Assembly (NCBI GenBank): GCA_017881915.1
Contig: JADGQK010000008.1
Location: 1 to 59,454 of the forward strand
Length of the DNA: 59,454 nucleotides
Direction: 5' to 3'
Source: Chloroflexota bacterium
Lineage (GTDB): Bacteria; Chloroflexota; Limnocylindria; Limnocylindrales; CSP1-4
Shown: piece after piece, positions 22,311-30,560 of the stretch
How positions within the stretch are numbered: the stretch's first letter is position 1
Layout: each line of letters opens with the position of its first letter
Notes under the pieces: generated by a model
What the model saw: only the letters and a program-made list of their open reading frames with translations
What the model was told of the DNA's origin: nothing
Database searches by the model: none
Position numbers and translations under genes: made by a program

Positions 22311-23582
22311 TCAGACAGCCACGGCAGCGGGCAAGGCCAGGACAAATCGGGCCCCAGTGCCTGGCGCCGGCTCACACCATAGCCGGGCGCCCATCGCCTC
22401 GGCCAGCCGGCGGGCCGCGTACAGGCCGATCCCCGAGCCCCGGGCCGTGTGGGTATCGCGCCGCGCGTAGGGCTCGAAGATCCGTTCGCGCCACTCGACC
22501 GGGATGCCCGGCCCCTCGTCGCCGACGCCCAGCCGGACGACGCCCTCGACCAGCGTGACGTCGACCGTGATCGTCGTGTTCGGCGGTGCGTACTTGACCG
22601 CGTTCTCGATCAGGTGCTCGATGATCTGGCGCAGGCGCCGCGGATCAGCCAGCGCGTGGCGGCGGACCTCCACGTGGTGCTCCACCCGATGCTGGCGGAG
22701 AAGCGGTTTGAGTTCGACGACGAGGTCCTCGAGCAGCGCCCCGACGTCGATCGGGGCGACTTCCACGGGACCCTCGGCATTCGGCCGGATCGACGCCAGG
22801 ATCGAGTCGACCAGCCGATCCAGCCGGTCAACCTGGTCGATCGTGCCCTGGTACCAGGCCTCGCGCTGAGCCCGTCGGGCCGGATCCCGGCTCGGCCGGC
22901 CCTCGAGCGGGGGATCGTCGGCGAGCAGGTCGGCGTAGGCTCGCACGACGGCGAGTGGCGTGCGCAGCTCATGGGTGACCAGGGCGATCAGCTCGGTGCG
23001 TGCCTCGTCGAGGCGCTGCAGAGCGACGACCTGGGCCTCGGCCTCGCGCTGCTCGCGGCCCTTCTGGACGATCCCGGCGAGAAGGTCGGCGATGGCGCTC
23101 AGGTGGGCGGCATCCACCGGGTCGAAGTCGCGCAGAACCTCGGTCTGGACGTTGAGCACGCCGACGATCTGGTCATGCCACGACAGCGGCACCGACAGCA
23201 TCGACGCCACGTAGCGTCGCTGATCGATCCCGCGGACCCACATGAAATGGGGATCCTGCTTGACGTCGGCCACGATCATCGCCTTCTGGCTGGCAGCCAC
23301 GCGACCGGTGACGCCCTCGCCGAGCGGCACCCTGGCGCGCCCGATTTGGTAGCGGTCCAGGCCGTTCGTGGCGGCCAGGGTCAGATGGCTTCCGTCGCGG
23401 TCGAGGAGGTAGAGCGAGCTGACGTCGGCGTGCAAGGCGTCGCGGGTTTCGTCCACGATCGTCTCGAGGAGCTCGTCCCAGGTTCGGGCCGTCGTGGCCA
23501 GCCGGGCAACCCGATGCAGGAAGCGCAGCTGCCGGAGCTGCTCCTCAGGCGAGCGATTTGGCGTCGGCGCCGGCATGACCAT
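22311..23582 (-). CDS. GAF-domain sensor histidine kinase
   Basis: This kinase of about 423 residues has a GAF sensor domain (residues 20-170; DVSSLYLLDRDGSHLTLAAT, then LGEGVTGRVAASQKAMIVAD). The HisKA dimerisation helix has the phospho-His in ELIALVTHELRTPLAVVRAY, and the HATPase_c domain has IEHLIENAVKYAPPN, VGDEGPGIPVEW and GSGIGLYAARRLAEAMG. There is no membrane segment, so it is a soluble sensor. It is followed directly by its response regulator. The ATG at 23582 is favoured because TACCAT lies 7 bases before it; an ATG three codons earlier (23591) is possible. Confidence 0.9.
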   Translation of the reverse strand: MVMPAPTPNRSPEEQLRQLRFLHRVARLATTARTWDELLETIVDETRDALHADVSSLYLLDRDGSHLTLAATNGLDRYQIGRARVPLGEGVTGRVAASQKAMIVADVKQDPHFMWVRGIDQRRYVASMLSVPLSWHDQIVGVLNVQTEVLRDFDPVDAAHLSAIADLLAGIVQKGREQREAEAQVVALQRLDEARTELIALVTHELRTPLAVVRAYADLLADDPPLEGRPSRDPARRAQREAWYQGTIDQVDRLDRLVDSILASIRPNAEGPVEVAPIDVGALLEDLVVELKPLLRQHRVEHHVEVRRHALADPRRLRQIIEHLIENAVKYAPPNTTITVDVTLVEGVVRLGVGDEGPGIPVEWRERIFEPYARRDTHTARGSGIGLYAARRLAEAMGARLWCEPAPGTGARFVLALPAAVAV

Positions 23583-23631
23583 GCGCCTCATGGTACGGGA
23601 GGCCCGCTAGCCGGCTCATCAGCGCCGGACA

Positions 23632-23668
23632 GCAGCAGACCCGGACGGAGGACGTCCGGGTCTGCTGC
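23632..23668. terminator. Perfect 15-bp hairpin
   Basis: GCAGCAGACCCGGAC pairs perfectly with GTCCGGGTCTGCTGC around a 7-base loop. It lies just upstream of the kinase gene and 95 bases past the stop of the small leftward ORF at 23764-23865, whose terminator it may be. The T-tract is weak. Confidence 0.6.
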
Positions 23669-23763
23669 CTGTGGCCGTGGTTTCCAGCGAGGTGGAGGGA
23701 GTCGCTGTGCCACTGCCGGGACCGTCAAGCGGGCCGGGGCACCGGTCCGCGCTGACGAACGGG

Positions 23764-23865
23764 TCAGGACCAGCGGCGGCCGAGCGGGTGAGCGACGAGG
23801 GCGAGCACCACGGGCAGCACGGTTACCCCGAGCAGCCAGACGCGAGCCTTGATTCGATCGAGCAT
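23764..23865 (-). CDS. Possible 33-residue single-span membrane peptide
   Basis: The frame encodes MLDRIKARVWLLGVTVLPVV then LALVAHPLGRRWS: a basic head, one hydrophobic helix and a basic tail. GCGGAG lies about 10 bases before the ATG, and a perfect hairpin lies 95 bases past the stop on the same strand. These support a real small gene. The short length and lack of a family make it uncertain. It may be in the same transcript as the histidine kinase unless the hairpin stops it. Confidence 0.35.
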   Translation of the reverse strand: MLDRIKARVWLLGVTVLPVVLALVAHPLGRRWS

Positions 23866-24169
23866 CCGGATGGACTCCGCTTGCCGGCGAGACCTGGAGT
23901 GCCGTTCGCGCGCCGGTCGCGATCGGGAACCGAGGTTACGCGCCGAAAGAGCCATCGCCAAGCCGGACGAAGGTACCAGTACTTTTGGGTCAGTGCGCCG
24001 TGGCACCATCGGCGAGGCCGGCTATCGGACGCCCCGGTCTGCCTCGAGGACATGGTCACGCAGCTGACGGTAGAGTGGGCACCACCAAACCGATCATCCG
24101 CCGTGCGCGCTCGACGCCGTGGTCCTTTCCGGACCGGCGCCGGCCGAACGAAAGGAAGATGTCCCCGCG
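23866..24169. other. Intergenic region before the cupredoxin gene
   Basis: About 300 bases without a supported gene. It contains a TAGAGT box at 24071-24076, which could start the cupredoxin mRNA with a leader near 90 bases, and an AAGGAAG ribosome site close to the ATG. Confidence 0.4.
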
Positions 24170-24658
24170 ATGCGTCACGCCCGATCCTCTCTGGCCGCCT
24201 TCATCGCGCTGTTTGCCTGCCTGGCCCTGGCCGGCTGCGCTTCGCCGGGAGCAGCCGGCTGGACGTTCGCCCCTCCGCCGTCGCCCACGCCAACCCCGGC
24301 TGCTTCGGCAGCCGCCAGCGGCTCACCCGCGGCCGGCAGTTCGGCCGTCCCGAGCGATTCGGCCGTCCCCAGCGGTGGAACCGCCGACGTGACGATCAGC
24401 GCCCTGAATATCGCCTTCGAACAGACGTCGGTCGATGCGCCGGCAGGCAAGGCGTTCAGCCTGCTCTTCGACAACAAGGACGCGAGTGTCCCGCACGACG
24501 TCTGGATCAAGGATGCGAGCGGAACCGCCGTCTTCCAGGGCGCGATCATCACCGGCCCCGGCCAGACGACCTATGACGTCCCGTCGCTGGCCGCCGGCAC
24601 GTACACCTTCACCTGCTCGGTCCATGCCAATATGACCGGCACATTGGTCGCCAGGTAA
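24170..24658 (+). CDS. Cupredoxin-domain lipoprotein
   Basis: This 162-residue secreted protein starts MRHARSSLAAFIALFACLAL, with a lipobox ending AGC near residue 23. A Pro/Ala/Ser linker (25-70) is followed by a plastocyanin/azurin-like domain. Copper ligands are visible: His in SVPHDVWIKD, then Cys, His and Met in FTCSVHANMTG, the standard type-1 site order. It is probably an electron carrier on the outer face of the membrane. The ATG at 24170 is chosen because it starts the signal peptide and AAGGAAG lies upstream; an earlier start 17 codons before would spoil the signal. A GC hairpin follows. Confidence 0.88.
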   Translation: MRHARSSLAAFIALFACLALAGCASPGAAGWTFAPPPSPTPTPAASAAASGSPAAGSSAVPSDSAVPSGGTADVTISALNIAFEQTSVDAPAGKAFSLLFDNKDASVPHDVWIKDASGTAVFQGAIITGPGQTTYDVPSLAAGTYTFTCSVHANMTGTLVAR

Positions 24659-24660
24659 GG

Positions 24661-24681
24661 GCGGGCGGCCCGAGCGCCCGC
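24661..24681 (+). terminator. GC hairpin after the cupredoxin gene
   Basis: GCGGGCG and CGCCCGC pair around a 7-base loop 3 bases after the stop codon. There is no T-tract, so its strength as a terminator is uncertain. Confidence 0.4.
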
Positions 24682-24700
24682 GGATATCCCCGGGGTTCCG

Positions 24701-25456
24701 ATGACCGACGCGCTCTGCTACCGCGACAGCTACGCCGCCCGGATCGAGGCGACGGTCGTGGCGACGAGCCCGCGCGGTGCGGGCGGCGGGGATCTCGTCG
24801 TGCTCGACCGGACCGTCTTCTACCCGGGCGGCGGCGGCCAGCCGGCCGATCGCGGGCTGCTCCTGCGCTCCGCCGGTGGTCGGACGTGGACCGTGCGGAC
24901 AGCGCGCCGGGATGGCGGCGAGATCGTCCACGAGCTCGAGCCCGAGAGCGGCGCGCCGCCGGCGGTCGGCGATCGCCTGCAGGTCGAGCTCGACTGGCCC
25001 CGCCGGCACCTCCTGATGCGGACCCACACGGCACTGCACGCCCTGTGCGGGGTTGTCTGGCGCGATTACGGGGCCCAGGTCACCGGCGGGAACATGGAAC
25101 CAGGCAGCGGCCGGATGGACTTCGAGTTCGAACGGATGAACGTGGATCTCGTCGGGGCGATCGAGACGACCGTCAACGTCGAGCTCGCCCGCAACCACGA
25201 GATCCGGGTCAACGTCCTGCCTCGCGCCGAGGCGTTCGCGATCCCCGACCTGATCCGGACCAAGATCAACCTCTTGCCACCCGGGATCCCCGACATCCGC
25301 ACGATCGAGATCGTGGGCCTCGACCTGCAGGCCGACGGCGGCACCCACGTGGCAAACACCAGTGAGGTCGGACAAATCAGGGTGACCGGTTACGAATCCA
25401 AGGGCCGGATCAACAAGCGGATCCGGATCGCCCTCGTCGCCGACGTCGAGAGCTAG
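24701..25456 (+). CDS. Alanyl-tRNA editing protein (AlaX family)
   Basis: This 251-residue protein resembles the editing domain of alanyl-tRNA synthetase. It has VVLDRTVFYPGGGGQPADRG (residues 33-52), the zinc/catalytic RTHTALHAL near 106, and LQADGGTHVANTSEVG near 212. It hydrolyses Ser or Gly wrongly attached to tRNA-Ala. In most AlaRS/AlaX proteins the last motif is CGGTH, with Cys as a zinc ligand. Here Asp takes that place, which might still coordinate zinc. It precedes mreB but is probably separately transcribed, since a -10 box lies between them. Confidence 0.88.
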   Translation: MTDALCYRDSYAARIEATVVATSPRGAGGGDLVVLDRTVFYPGGGGQPADRGLLLRSAGGRTWTVRTARRDGGEIVHELEPESGAPPAVGDRLQVELDWPRRHLLMRTHTALHALCGVVWRDYGAQVTGGNMEPGSGRMDFEFERMNVDLVGAIETTVNVELARNHEIRVNVLPRAEAFAIPDLIRTKINLLPPGIPDIRTIEIVGLDLQADGGTHVANTSEVGQIRVTGYESKGRINKRIRIALVADVES

Positions 25457-25487
25457 GCCCGCTATCGGGTTTGCCCGCCCGTGCGGG

Positions 25488-25493
25488 TATACT
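25488..25493 (+). promoter_or_regulatory. -10 box (TATACT) for mreBC
   Basis: TATACT would start transcription near 25500, leaving a leader of about 95 bases before the mreB ATG at 25594, where GAAGGAA provides a weak ribosome site. Confidence 0.45.
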
Positions 25494-25593
25494 CCACGTC
25501 CGCCTCTCAGCCCACGCGATCCGCTGCGGCGCGCGCCCATCTCATCGCGGGCCCCGGCGCACACGGGCTCCGCACGAAGGAACCGCCGGAATC

Positions 25594-26655
25594 ATGTTCG
25601 ACCGCCTCCTCGGCCTTTTCTCACGGGATATCGGAATCGATCTCGGGACAGCCAACACGCTGGTCCACGTTCGAAACCGGGGAATCGTGATCAGCGAGCC
25701 GAGCGTCGTGGCGATCGAGGCGAAGACGAAGAAGGTCCTGGCCATCGGGGCCGAGGCGAAGCGGATGGTCGGCCGCACGCCGGCATCGATTATCGCGGTG
25801 CGGCCATTGCGCGATGGCGTGATCAGCGACTTCGACGTGACCGAGCAGATGATCAAGTACTTCGTCAACCGGGTCCACGACCGCGTTGGCCTGATCCCGC
25901 GACCGCGGATGCTGCTCGGCGTCCCTTCCGGCGTCACCGAAGTCGAGAAGCGCGCGGTTCGCGACGCGGCCCTCAATGCAGGTGCGCGCTGGGCCCGCCT
26001 GATTGAGGAGCCGATGGCCGCCGCGATCGGAGCCGGCCTGCCGGTCAGCGAGCCATCGGGCAGCCTGATCGTCGACATCGGCGGCGGCACGACTGAGGTG
26101 GCCGTGATCAGTCTCGGCGGCATCGTGATCGCCCGAAGCATCCGGATCGGCGGCGACGAGATGGACCAGGACATCGTCACCTTCGCCCGGCGCGAATACA
26201 ACCTGTTCCTCGGCGAGCGGACGGCCGAGGACATCAAGATCGCCATCGCGTCGGCCTACCCCGGCGAGTGGGACGCGCAGCGGGTGGTCCTGCGCGGCCG
26301 CGACCTGCTGACGGGTCTGCCTCGCAGCGTCGAGGTTGGCGCCGATCAGATCCGCGAGGCGATTGAACCGTCGGTCCAGCAGATCGTCGACACGATCAAG
26401 GACACGATCGAGGAGACACCACCTGAGCTGGTCGCCGACATCATGGACCAGGGTATCGTCCTGGCCGGTGGCGGGGCGCTGCTGGCTGGCCTCGACCAGC
26501 GGATCGCGGAGGCCACCCAGATGCCCGTCCACATCGCGGACGACCCGCTCACCTGCGTGGCCCGAGGGACCGGCGTGGTCCTCGAGGAGCTGGCCACGAA
26601 TCCGGCGATGCAGCGGGTCCTGGTTGCAGACACGTACGCTCGCACCCCGCGCTGA
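25594..26655 (+). CDS. mreB: Rod-shape-determining protein MreB
   Basis: This 353-residue bacterial actin starts MFDRLLGLFSRDIGIDLGTA. It has the phosphate-1 loop GIDLGTANTLV, the second loop LIVDIGGGTTEVAVISLGG (near 160), LIEEPMAAAIGAGLPV, and the adenosine motif GIVLAGGGALLAGLD (near 290). Membrane-associated MreB filaments guide lateral peptidoglycan synthesis and give rod shape. The short N-terminal amphipathic segment (MFDRLLGLFS) fits membrane binding. mreC follows 24 bases later. Length and motifs are complete. Confidence 0.97.
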   Translation: MFDRLLGLFSRDIGIDLGTANTLVHVRNRGIVISEPSVVAIEAKTKKVLAIGAEAKRMVGRTPASIIAVRPLRDGVISDFDVTEQMIKYFVNRVHDRVGLIPRPRMLLGVPSGVTEVEKRAVRDAALNAGARWARLIEEPMAAAIGAGLPVSEPSGSLIVDIGGGTTEVAVISLGGIVIARSIRIGGDEMDQDIVTFARREYNLFLGERTAEDIKIAIASAYPGEWDAQRVVLRGRDLLTGLPRSVEVGADQIREAIEPSVQQIVDTIKDTIEETPPELVADIMDQGIVLAGGGALLAGLDQRIAEATQMPVHIADDPLTCVARGTGVVLEELATNPAMQRVLVADTYARTPR

Positions 26656-26679
26656 CGGACACGGCCGGGGTCGCCTGCG

Positions 26680-27636
26680 ATGACTGCTCTGCTCAACGAC
26701 CGTCGGACGCGTCGGCGCTCGATCACCTACGCGGTGCTCCTGGCGACCTGCCTGGGGCTCATGGTGTTCTCCTCCAGCCCGCCCGTCCAGGAGCTCCAGA
26801 AGGGCGTTGCCTTCGCCTTCAAGCCCGTCCAGACGGCGGTCGATTCGGTCGCCCGCGGGGTGGGCTCACTGGTCGCCACGATCGGCGAGATCGACACCCT
26901 CCACCGGACCAATGACCAGCTCACCTCCGAGAACGCGACCCTCAGCGCCGAGAATGCGCGGGCCAAGGAGCTCGAGCGCGAGAATCAGATCCTCACCGGT
27001 CTCCTCCAGGTCCAGTCCGGCCTCGGCTTCCAGTCGGTTGGAGCGACCGTGATCGGGCGCGAGACCTCCGAATTCCGGCGGGTCGTGACGATCGATGTCG
27101 GCACCGACCGGGGGATCATCGTCGGCGACGTCGTGGTTGCCGACGGGGGCGCGCTGGCCGGCCGGGTGACGGCAGTCGCGGGTGGCTCGGCCACGGTCCT
27201 GCTGATCAACGACACGAGCTCGACCGTGATCGGCCAGCTTGGCTCGAACCAGGCGACCGGCTCGGTGATCGGCCAGCTCGGCGGCGTACTCGTCATGGAG
27301 GACGTTGATTCGACCGAGCGGGTCCAGATCAACGACCAGGTTGTCACCGCCGGGATCGACCTCGGCAACGGCGTCCGGTCGCCGTTCCCGAAGGGCCTCC
27401 TGATCGGCACCGTCGTCGACGTGCAGCGCGATGCAAATGCCGTGGTCCAGACCGCGTTCATCCAGCCGGCCGTCAACCTGGACAAGCTCGAATATGTCCT
27501 CGTGATCACGAACTACAAGGGCGGCCTGCCACCCGTCGATCAGCAGGCCGTGCCGTGCCCCAGCGGTGGCGCCACCCTGCCGGCGGGGGAGCAGCCCTGC
27601 GTGACTGCAAGTCCGTCACCCGCGCCCGGCCACTGA
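26680..27636 (+). CDS. mreC: Rod-shape-determining protein MreC
   Basis: This 318-residue protein has an N-terminal membrane helix (SITYAVLLATCLGLMVFSSS), a coiled coil at about 70-110 (DTLHRTNDQLTSENATLSAE), and the extracytoplasmic beta-domain. That domain contains ATVIGRETSEFRRVVTIDVG, VVVADGGALAGRVTAVAGG and GLLIGTVVDVQRD. MreC links MreB filaments to the transpeptidases outside the membrane. It ends in a Pro/Ser-rich tail. No mreD, PBP2 or rodA follows; the next gene is rmlA, which has its own -10 box 5 bases after this stop. Confidence 0.95.
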   Translation: MTALLNDRRTRRRSITYAVLLATCLGLMVFSSSPPVQELQKGVAFAFKPVQTAVDSVARGVGSLVATIGEIDTLHRTNDQLTSENATLSAENARAKELERENQILTGLLQVQSGLGFQSVGATVIGRETSEFRRVVTIDVGTDRGIIVGDVVVADGGALAGRVTAVAGGSATVLLINDTSSTVIGQLGSNQATGSVIGQLGGVLVMEDVDSTERVQINDQVVTAGIDLGNGVRSPFPKGLLIGTVVDVQRDANAVVQTAFIQPAVNLDKLEYVLVITNYKGGLPPVDQQAVPCPSGGATLPAGEQPCVTASPSPAPGH

Positions 27637-27640
27637 CCGC

Positions 27641-27646
27641 TAGGCT
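27641..27646 (+). promoter_or_regulatory. -10 box (TAGGCT) for rmlA, leaderless
   Basis: TAGGCT ends 7 bases before the rmlA ATG at 27654 and no ribosome site is seen. It separates the polysaccharide locus from mreBC. Confidence 0.5.
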
Positions 27647-27653
27647 TCCAACG

Positions 27654-28415
27654 ATGAAGGGGATCGTTCTCGCCGGTGGGACGGCGACCCGCCTGTTCCC
27701 GCTCACGATCGTCACGAACAAGCACCTCCTGCCGATCTACGACCGGCCGATGATCTACTACCCGATCGCGACCCTGGCCGGGATGGGGATTCGCGAGGTC
27801 ATGGTGATCGTCGGAGGCAAGAGCGTCGGCGACGTCGTGGAGCTGCTTGCCGACGGTTCCCACTTCGGGTTGGACCTGACCTATCGCTATCAGCACGGTG
27901 CCCTGGGCATCGCCCACGCGATTGGCCTGGCCCGGGACTTTGTCGGCGACGAGGCCTTCTGCTGCGTCCTCGGCGACAACATCCTGCTGGGCGACCCGCT
28001 GGCGGCCGTGGCCGGCGAATTCGAGGCAGGATCGTACGGCGCCGGCACGCTTCTCTATCGGGTGCCGGACCCCGAGCGCTTCGGAGTCGCCGAGCTTGGT
28101 CCGAACGGCGAGGTGGTCGGCTTCGAGGAGAAGCCGGACGTGCCCAAGAGCGACCTGATCCCGATTGGGGTCTACTTCCTGCGCGCCGATGCCTTCGACG
28201 TGATCGACCGGCTGGCCCCGTCCGGGCGGGGTGAGTTCGAGATCACCGACGTGCTCAACCATTACATCCCGAACGGCGGGCTCTACACCCGCGTCTACGG
28301 TGGCCATTGGGCCGATGCCGGGACCGTGCCATCGCTGCTGCGGGCCGCGGCGATCGCGGCCGACGACGACGCGGCTGGTCGGCTCAGCCCGGCCCCCCAG
28401 CGGCCCGGCCGATGA
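27654..28415 (+). CDS. rmlA: Glucose-1-phosphate thymidylyltransferase (RmlA-like)
   Basis: This 253-residue nucleotidyltransferase starts MKGIVLAGGTATRLFPLTIV. It has the activated loop GGTATRLFPLT, TNKHLLPIYDRPMIYYPIATL, CCVLGDNILLGDPL (metal-binding Asp), VGFEEKPDVPKSDL and GGHWADAGTVPSLLRAA. It makes dTDP-glucose from glucose-1-phosphate and dTTP, the first step to dTDP-L-rhamnose. The usual GSGTR loop is GTATR here, a mild variation. The rmlB, rmlD and rmlC genes follow in order. It is a little shorter than the usual ~290 residues and lacks the full C-terminal allosteric region. Confidence 0.9.
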   Translation: MKGIVLAGGTATRLFPLTIVTNKHLLPIYDRPMIYYPIATLAGMGIREVMVIVGGKSVGDVVELLADGSHFGLDLTYRYQHGALGIAHAIGLARDFVGDEAFCCVLGDNILLGDPLAAVAGEFEAGSYGAGTLLYRVPDPERFGVAELGPNGEVVGFEEKPDVPKSDLIPIGVYFLRADAFDVIDRLAPSGRGEFEITDVLNHYIPNGGLYTRVYGGHWADAGTVPSLLRAAAIAADDDAAGRLSPAPQRPGR

Positions 28416-28434
28416 TTGCGCCGAGACCGTGTCG

Positions 28435-29586
28435 ATGACCCACGAGCAATTTGGGCCTGGTTCACACCTCCTCGTCACCGGCGGCGCCGGGTTCATCGGA
28501 TCCTGCTTCGTCCGCGAAATCCTGGGCCGCGACGACGGGACCCGGATTACCGTCCTCGACACCCTCACCTATGCGGGCAATGAGGAGAACCTGAGGCTGG
28601 TCCTGGACGATCCCGGCCAGGCGGCCCGCTTCCGCTTCGTCCGCGGCGACATCGCCGACCCGGCCATCGTTCGCCCGCTCGTGATCGAGGCCGACGCAGT
28701 CCTGAATTTCGCGGCTGAATCTCACGTCGACCGCTCGATCCTCGATCCGGCGGCATTCCTGCGGACCGGAGTGATCGGCGTTCACGTCCTCCTCGAGGCC
28801 TGCCGCGCGGAGGCGGCCCGCCTGGCCGCGGGCGAGCGCCGGACGAGTGGCGGTGATCCTCGCCCGGCGCCGCGTTACCTCCAGGTCAGCACCGACGAGG
28901 TCTACGGCTCGGTCGAGTCCGGCCGCTCGGTCGAGACGGACGCGCTCGCGCCGCGCTCCCCGTACGCCGCGGCCAAGGCGGCCGGTGAGCTGCTGGTCCG
29001 GAGCTACGTCGTGACCTACGGCCTCGATGCCCTGGTCACCCGCGGCTCGAACACCTATGGCCCATACCACCATCCGGAGAAGCTCATCCCGCTGTTCATC
29101 ACCAATGCCCTCGACGACCGTCCGCTGCCGCTTTACGGCGATGGCCTGCAGCAACGCGACTGGCTGTTCGTGACCGACCACGCCGGGGCGATCGAACACA
29201 TCCTGGGTCGCGGCGTGAGCGGCGAGACATACAACATTCCAGGTTCGGCCGAGATGACCAACCGGGAGGTCGTGCGACTGCTCCTGGAGGCCCTGGGCAA
29301 GCCCTGGTCGCTCGTCCGGACGGTCGAGGATCGTCCCGGCCACGACCGGCGTTACGCCCTGGACGGCTCGAAGTTAGCTGCCCTCGGCTGGCGCAACCGG
29401 GTCGCTTTCGCCGACGGCCTGCGCCTGACCGTCGACTGGTTCCGGGCCAATGAAGCCTGGTGGCGCGCGCTCAAGGCCGGCGACTGGGACGCCTATTACG
29501 ATCGCCAGTACGGCCGTCGATTGGCCGGCTCCGAACCCGCGGGACTCGCGCCCACCGGGCCCGGGCCGGGCCGGCCGGCGGGCTGA
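28435..29586 (+). CDS. rmlB: dTDP-glucose 4,6-dehydratase (RmlB)
   Basis: This 383-residue extended SDR enzyme has the NAD loop LLVTGGAGFIGSCFVREIL at the N-terminus, LDTLTYAGNEENLRLV and FAAESHVDRSILDPAAFLRT. The catalytic triad region has STDEVYGS and the YAAAK motif in RSPYAAAKAAGELLV, followed by GSNTYGPYHHPEKLIPLFI. It converts dTDP-glucose to dTDP-4-keto-6-deoxyglucose. Starts at ATG 28435 or GTG 28429 are both possible, 19 or 13 bases after rmlA. The C-terminal ~20 residues are Gly/Pro-rich and extra to the family. Confidence 0.93.
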   Translation: MTHEQFGPGSHLLVTGGAGFIGSCFVREILGRDDGTRITVLDTLTYAGNEENLRLVLDDPGQAARFRFVRGDIADPAIVRPLVIEADAVLNFAAESHVDRSILDPAAFLRTGVIGVHVLLEACRAEAARLAAGERRTSGGDPRPAPRYLQVSTDEVYGSVESGRSVETDALAPRSPYAAAKAAGELLVRSYVVTYGLDALVTRGSNTYGPYHHPEKLIPLFITNALDDRPLPLYGDGLQQRDWLFVTDHAGAIEHILGRGVSGETYNIPGSAEMTNREVVRLLLEALGKPWSLVRTVEDRPGHDRRYALDGSKLAALGWRNRVAFADGLRLTVDWFRANEAWWRALKAGDWDAYYDRQYGRRLAGSEPAGLAPTGPGPGRPAG

Positions 29587-29587
29587 C

Positions 29588-30553
29588 GTGCGGATTGCGG
29601 TCACCGGCGCGAGTGGCCGTCTGGGCCGGGCCATCCTCGCTGCCCTGGCTGACGCTCCATTCACCGGGATCAGCGGCCCGCTGGCCTGGAGCCGGCCGGA
29701 CTATGACCTCGATGACGTCGGCGCTGCAGCGCGCCTGATCGCCCGCGACCAGCCCGAGGTGATCGTCCACGCCGCGGCCTGGACCGACGTCGATGGCTGT
29801 GCCCGGCAGCCCGAAATCGCTCAGCGGCGCAATGCCGAGGCCGTCGTCCGGCTGTCCGAGGCGGCGGCGGGCTCGGGAACCGATCTCATTCTCATCTCGA
29901 CCAACGAGGTGTTCGACGGTCGTCGGACCGACGGCCTGGGCTATCGCCTGGATGATCGCCCGAACCCGATCAATACCTACGGTTCGAGCAAGCTCGCCGG
30001 CGAGGCGGCCGCCGCGACGGCCTACGCCTGGACGCCCGATGGTGCGTCTGCTCATGGCTCGTCGCCGGCCAGCGGTCCAGCTCTTGCGATCGTTCGGACC
30101 GCCTGGCTGTATGGCCCGCCTGGCAATGACTTCCCCGAGAAGATCGCCCGGGCCGGCGAACATGCCCGCGCCGCCGGCGAGTCGCTCCGGGTGGTCGGCG
30201 ACGAGACCGGCTCGCCCACCTTCACTGCCGACCTGGCCGACGCGATCGTGGAGCTGATTGGCTGCGGTGAACGGTTCGCGGGGATCCACCACGTCGTCAA
30301 CGGTGGAGCCGCCACTCGGGCCGCCTGGGCCCGGGCGGCCCTGGCCGGCCTGGCGATCGACGTCCCGATCATGGAGGTCCCCGGCTCGACTTGGACGCGC
30401 GCGTCAACGCCGCCGGCGTGGGCTGTTCTCGAGCCAACCCGGATGCCTTCCGGCGAGCCTCTCCGGCCGTGGACCGCGGCCCTCGCCGACTATCTCCCGG
30501 CGCTCCGCCGGCAGCTAGCCGTCCGACCTGGCGTCGGCGCCGCAGTCCGGTGA
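29588..30553 (+). CDS. rmlD: dTDP-4-dehydrorhamnose reductase (RmlD)
   Basis: This 321-residue SDR protein starts VRIAVTGASGRLGRAILAAL. It has VIVHAAAWTDVDGCARQPEI, LILISTNEVFDGRRTDGLGY, the catalytic YxxxK in NTYGSSKLAGEAAA, and VRTAWLYGPPGNDFPEKIAR. It reduces dTDP-4-keto-L-rhamnose to dTDP-L-rhamnose with NADPH. The GTG start lies one base after the rmlB stop. An Ala/Ser-rich insertion of about 20 residues (PDGASAHGSSPASGP) follows the active site and is unusual for the family. Confidence 0.9.
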   Translation: MRIAVTGASGRLGRAILAALADAPFTGISGPLAWSRPDYDLDDVGAAARLIARDQPEVIVHAAAWTDVDGCARQPEIAQRRNAEAVVRLSEAAAGSGTDLILISTNEVFDGRRTDGLGYRLDDRPNPINTYGSSKLAGEAAAATAYAWTPDGASAHGSSPASGPALAIVRTAWLYGPPGNDFPEKIARAGEHARAAGESLRVVGDETGSPTFTADLADAIVELIGCGERFAGIHHVVNGGAATRAAWARAALAGLAIDVPIMEVPGSTWTRASTPPAWAVLEPTRMPSGEPLRPWTAALADYLPALRRQLAVRPGVGAAVR

Positions 30554-30560
30554 TCGCCCG

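Noticed and set aside
22449-23852. 467-codon rightward frame opposite the histidine kinase
   Set aside because: The frame mirrors the kinase codons and has no protein signature.
23905-23965. On the minus strand, GGCGATGGCTCTTTCGGCG resembles the first half of a fluoride riboswitch
   Set aside because: The second conserved half (a TGATGACTCC-like segment) and a fluoride-related downstream gene are missing.
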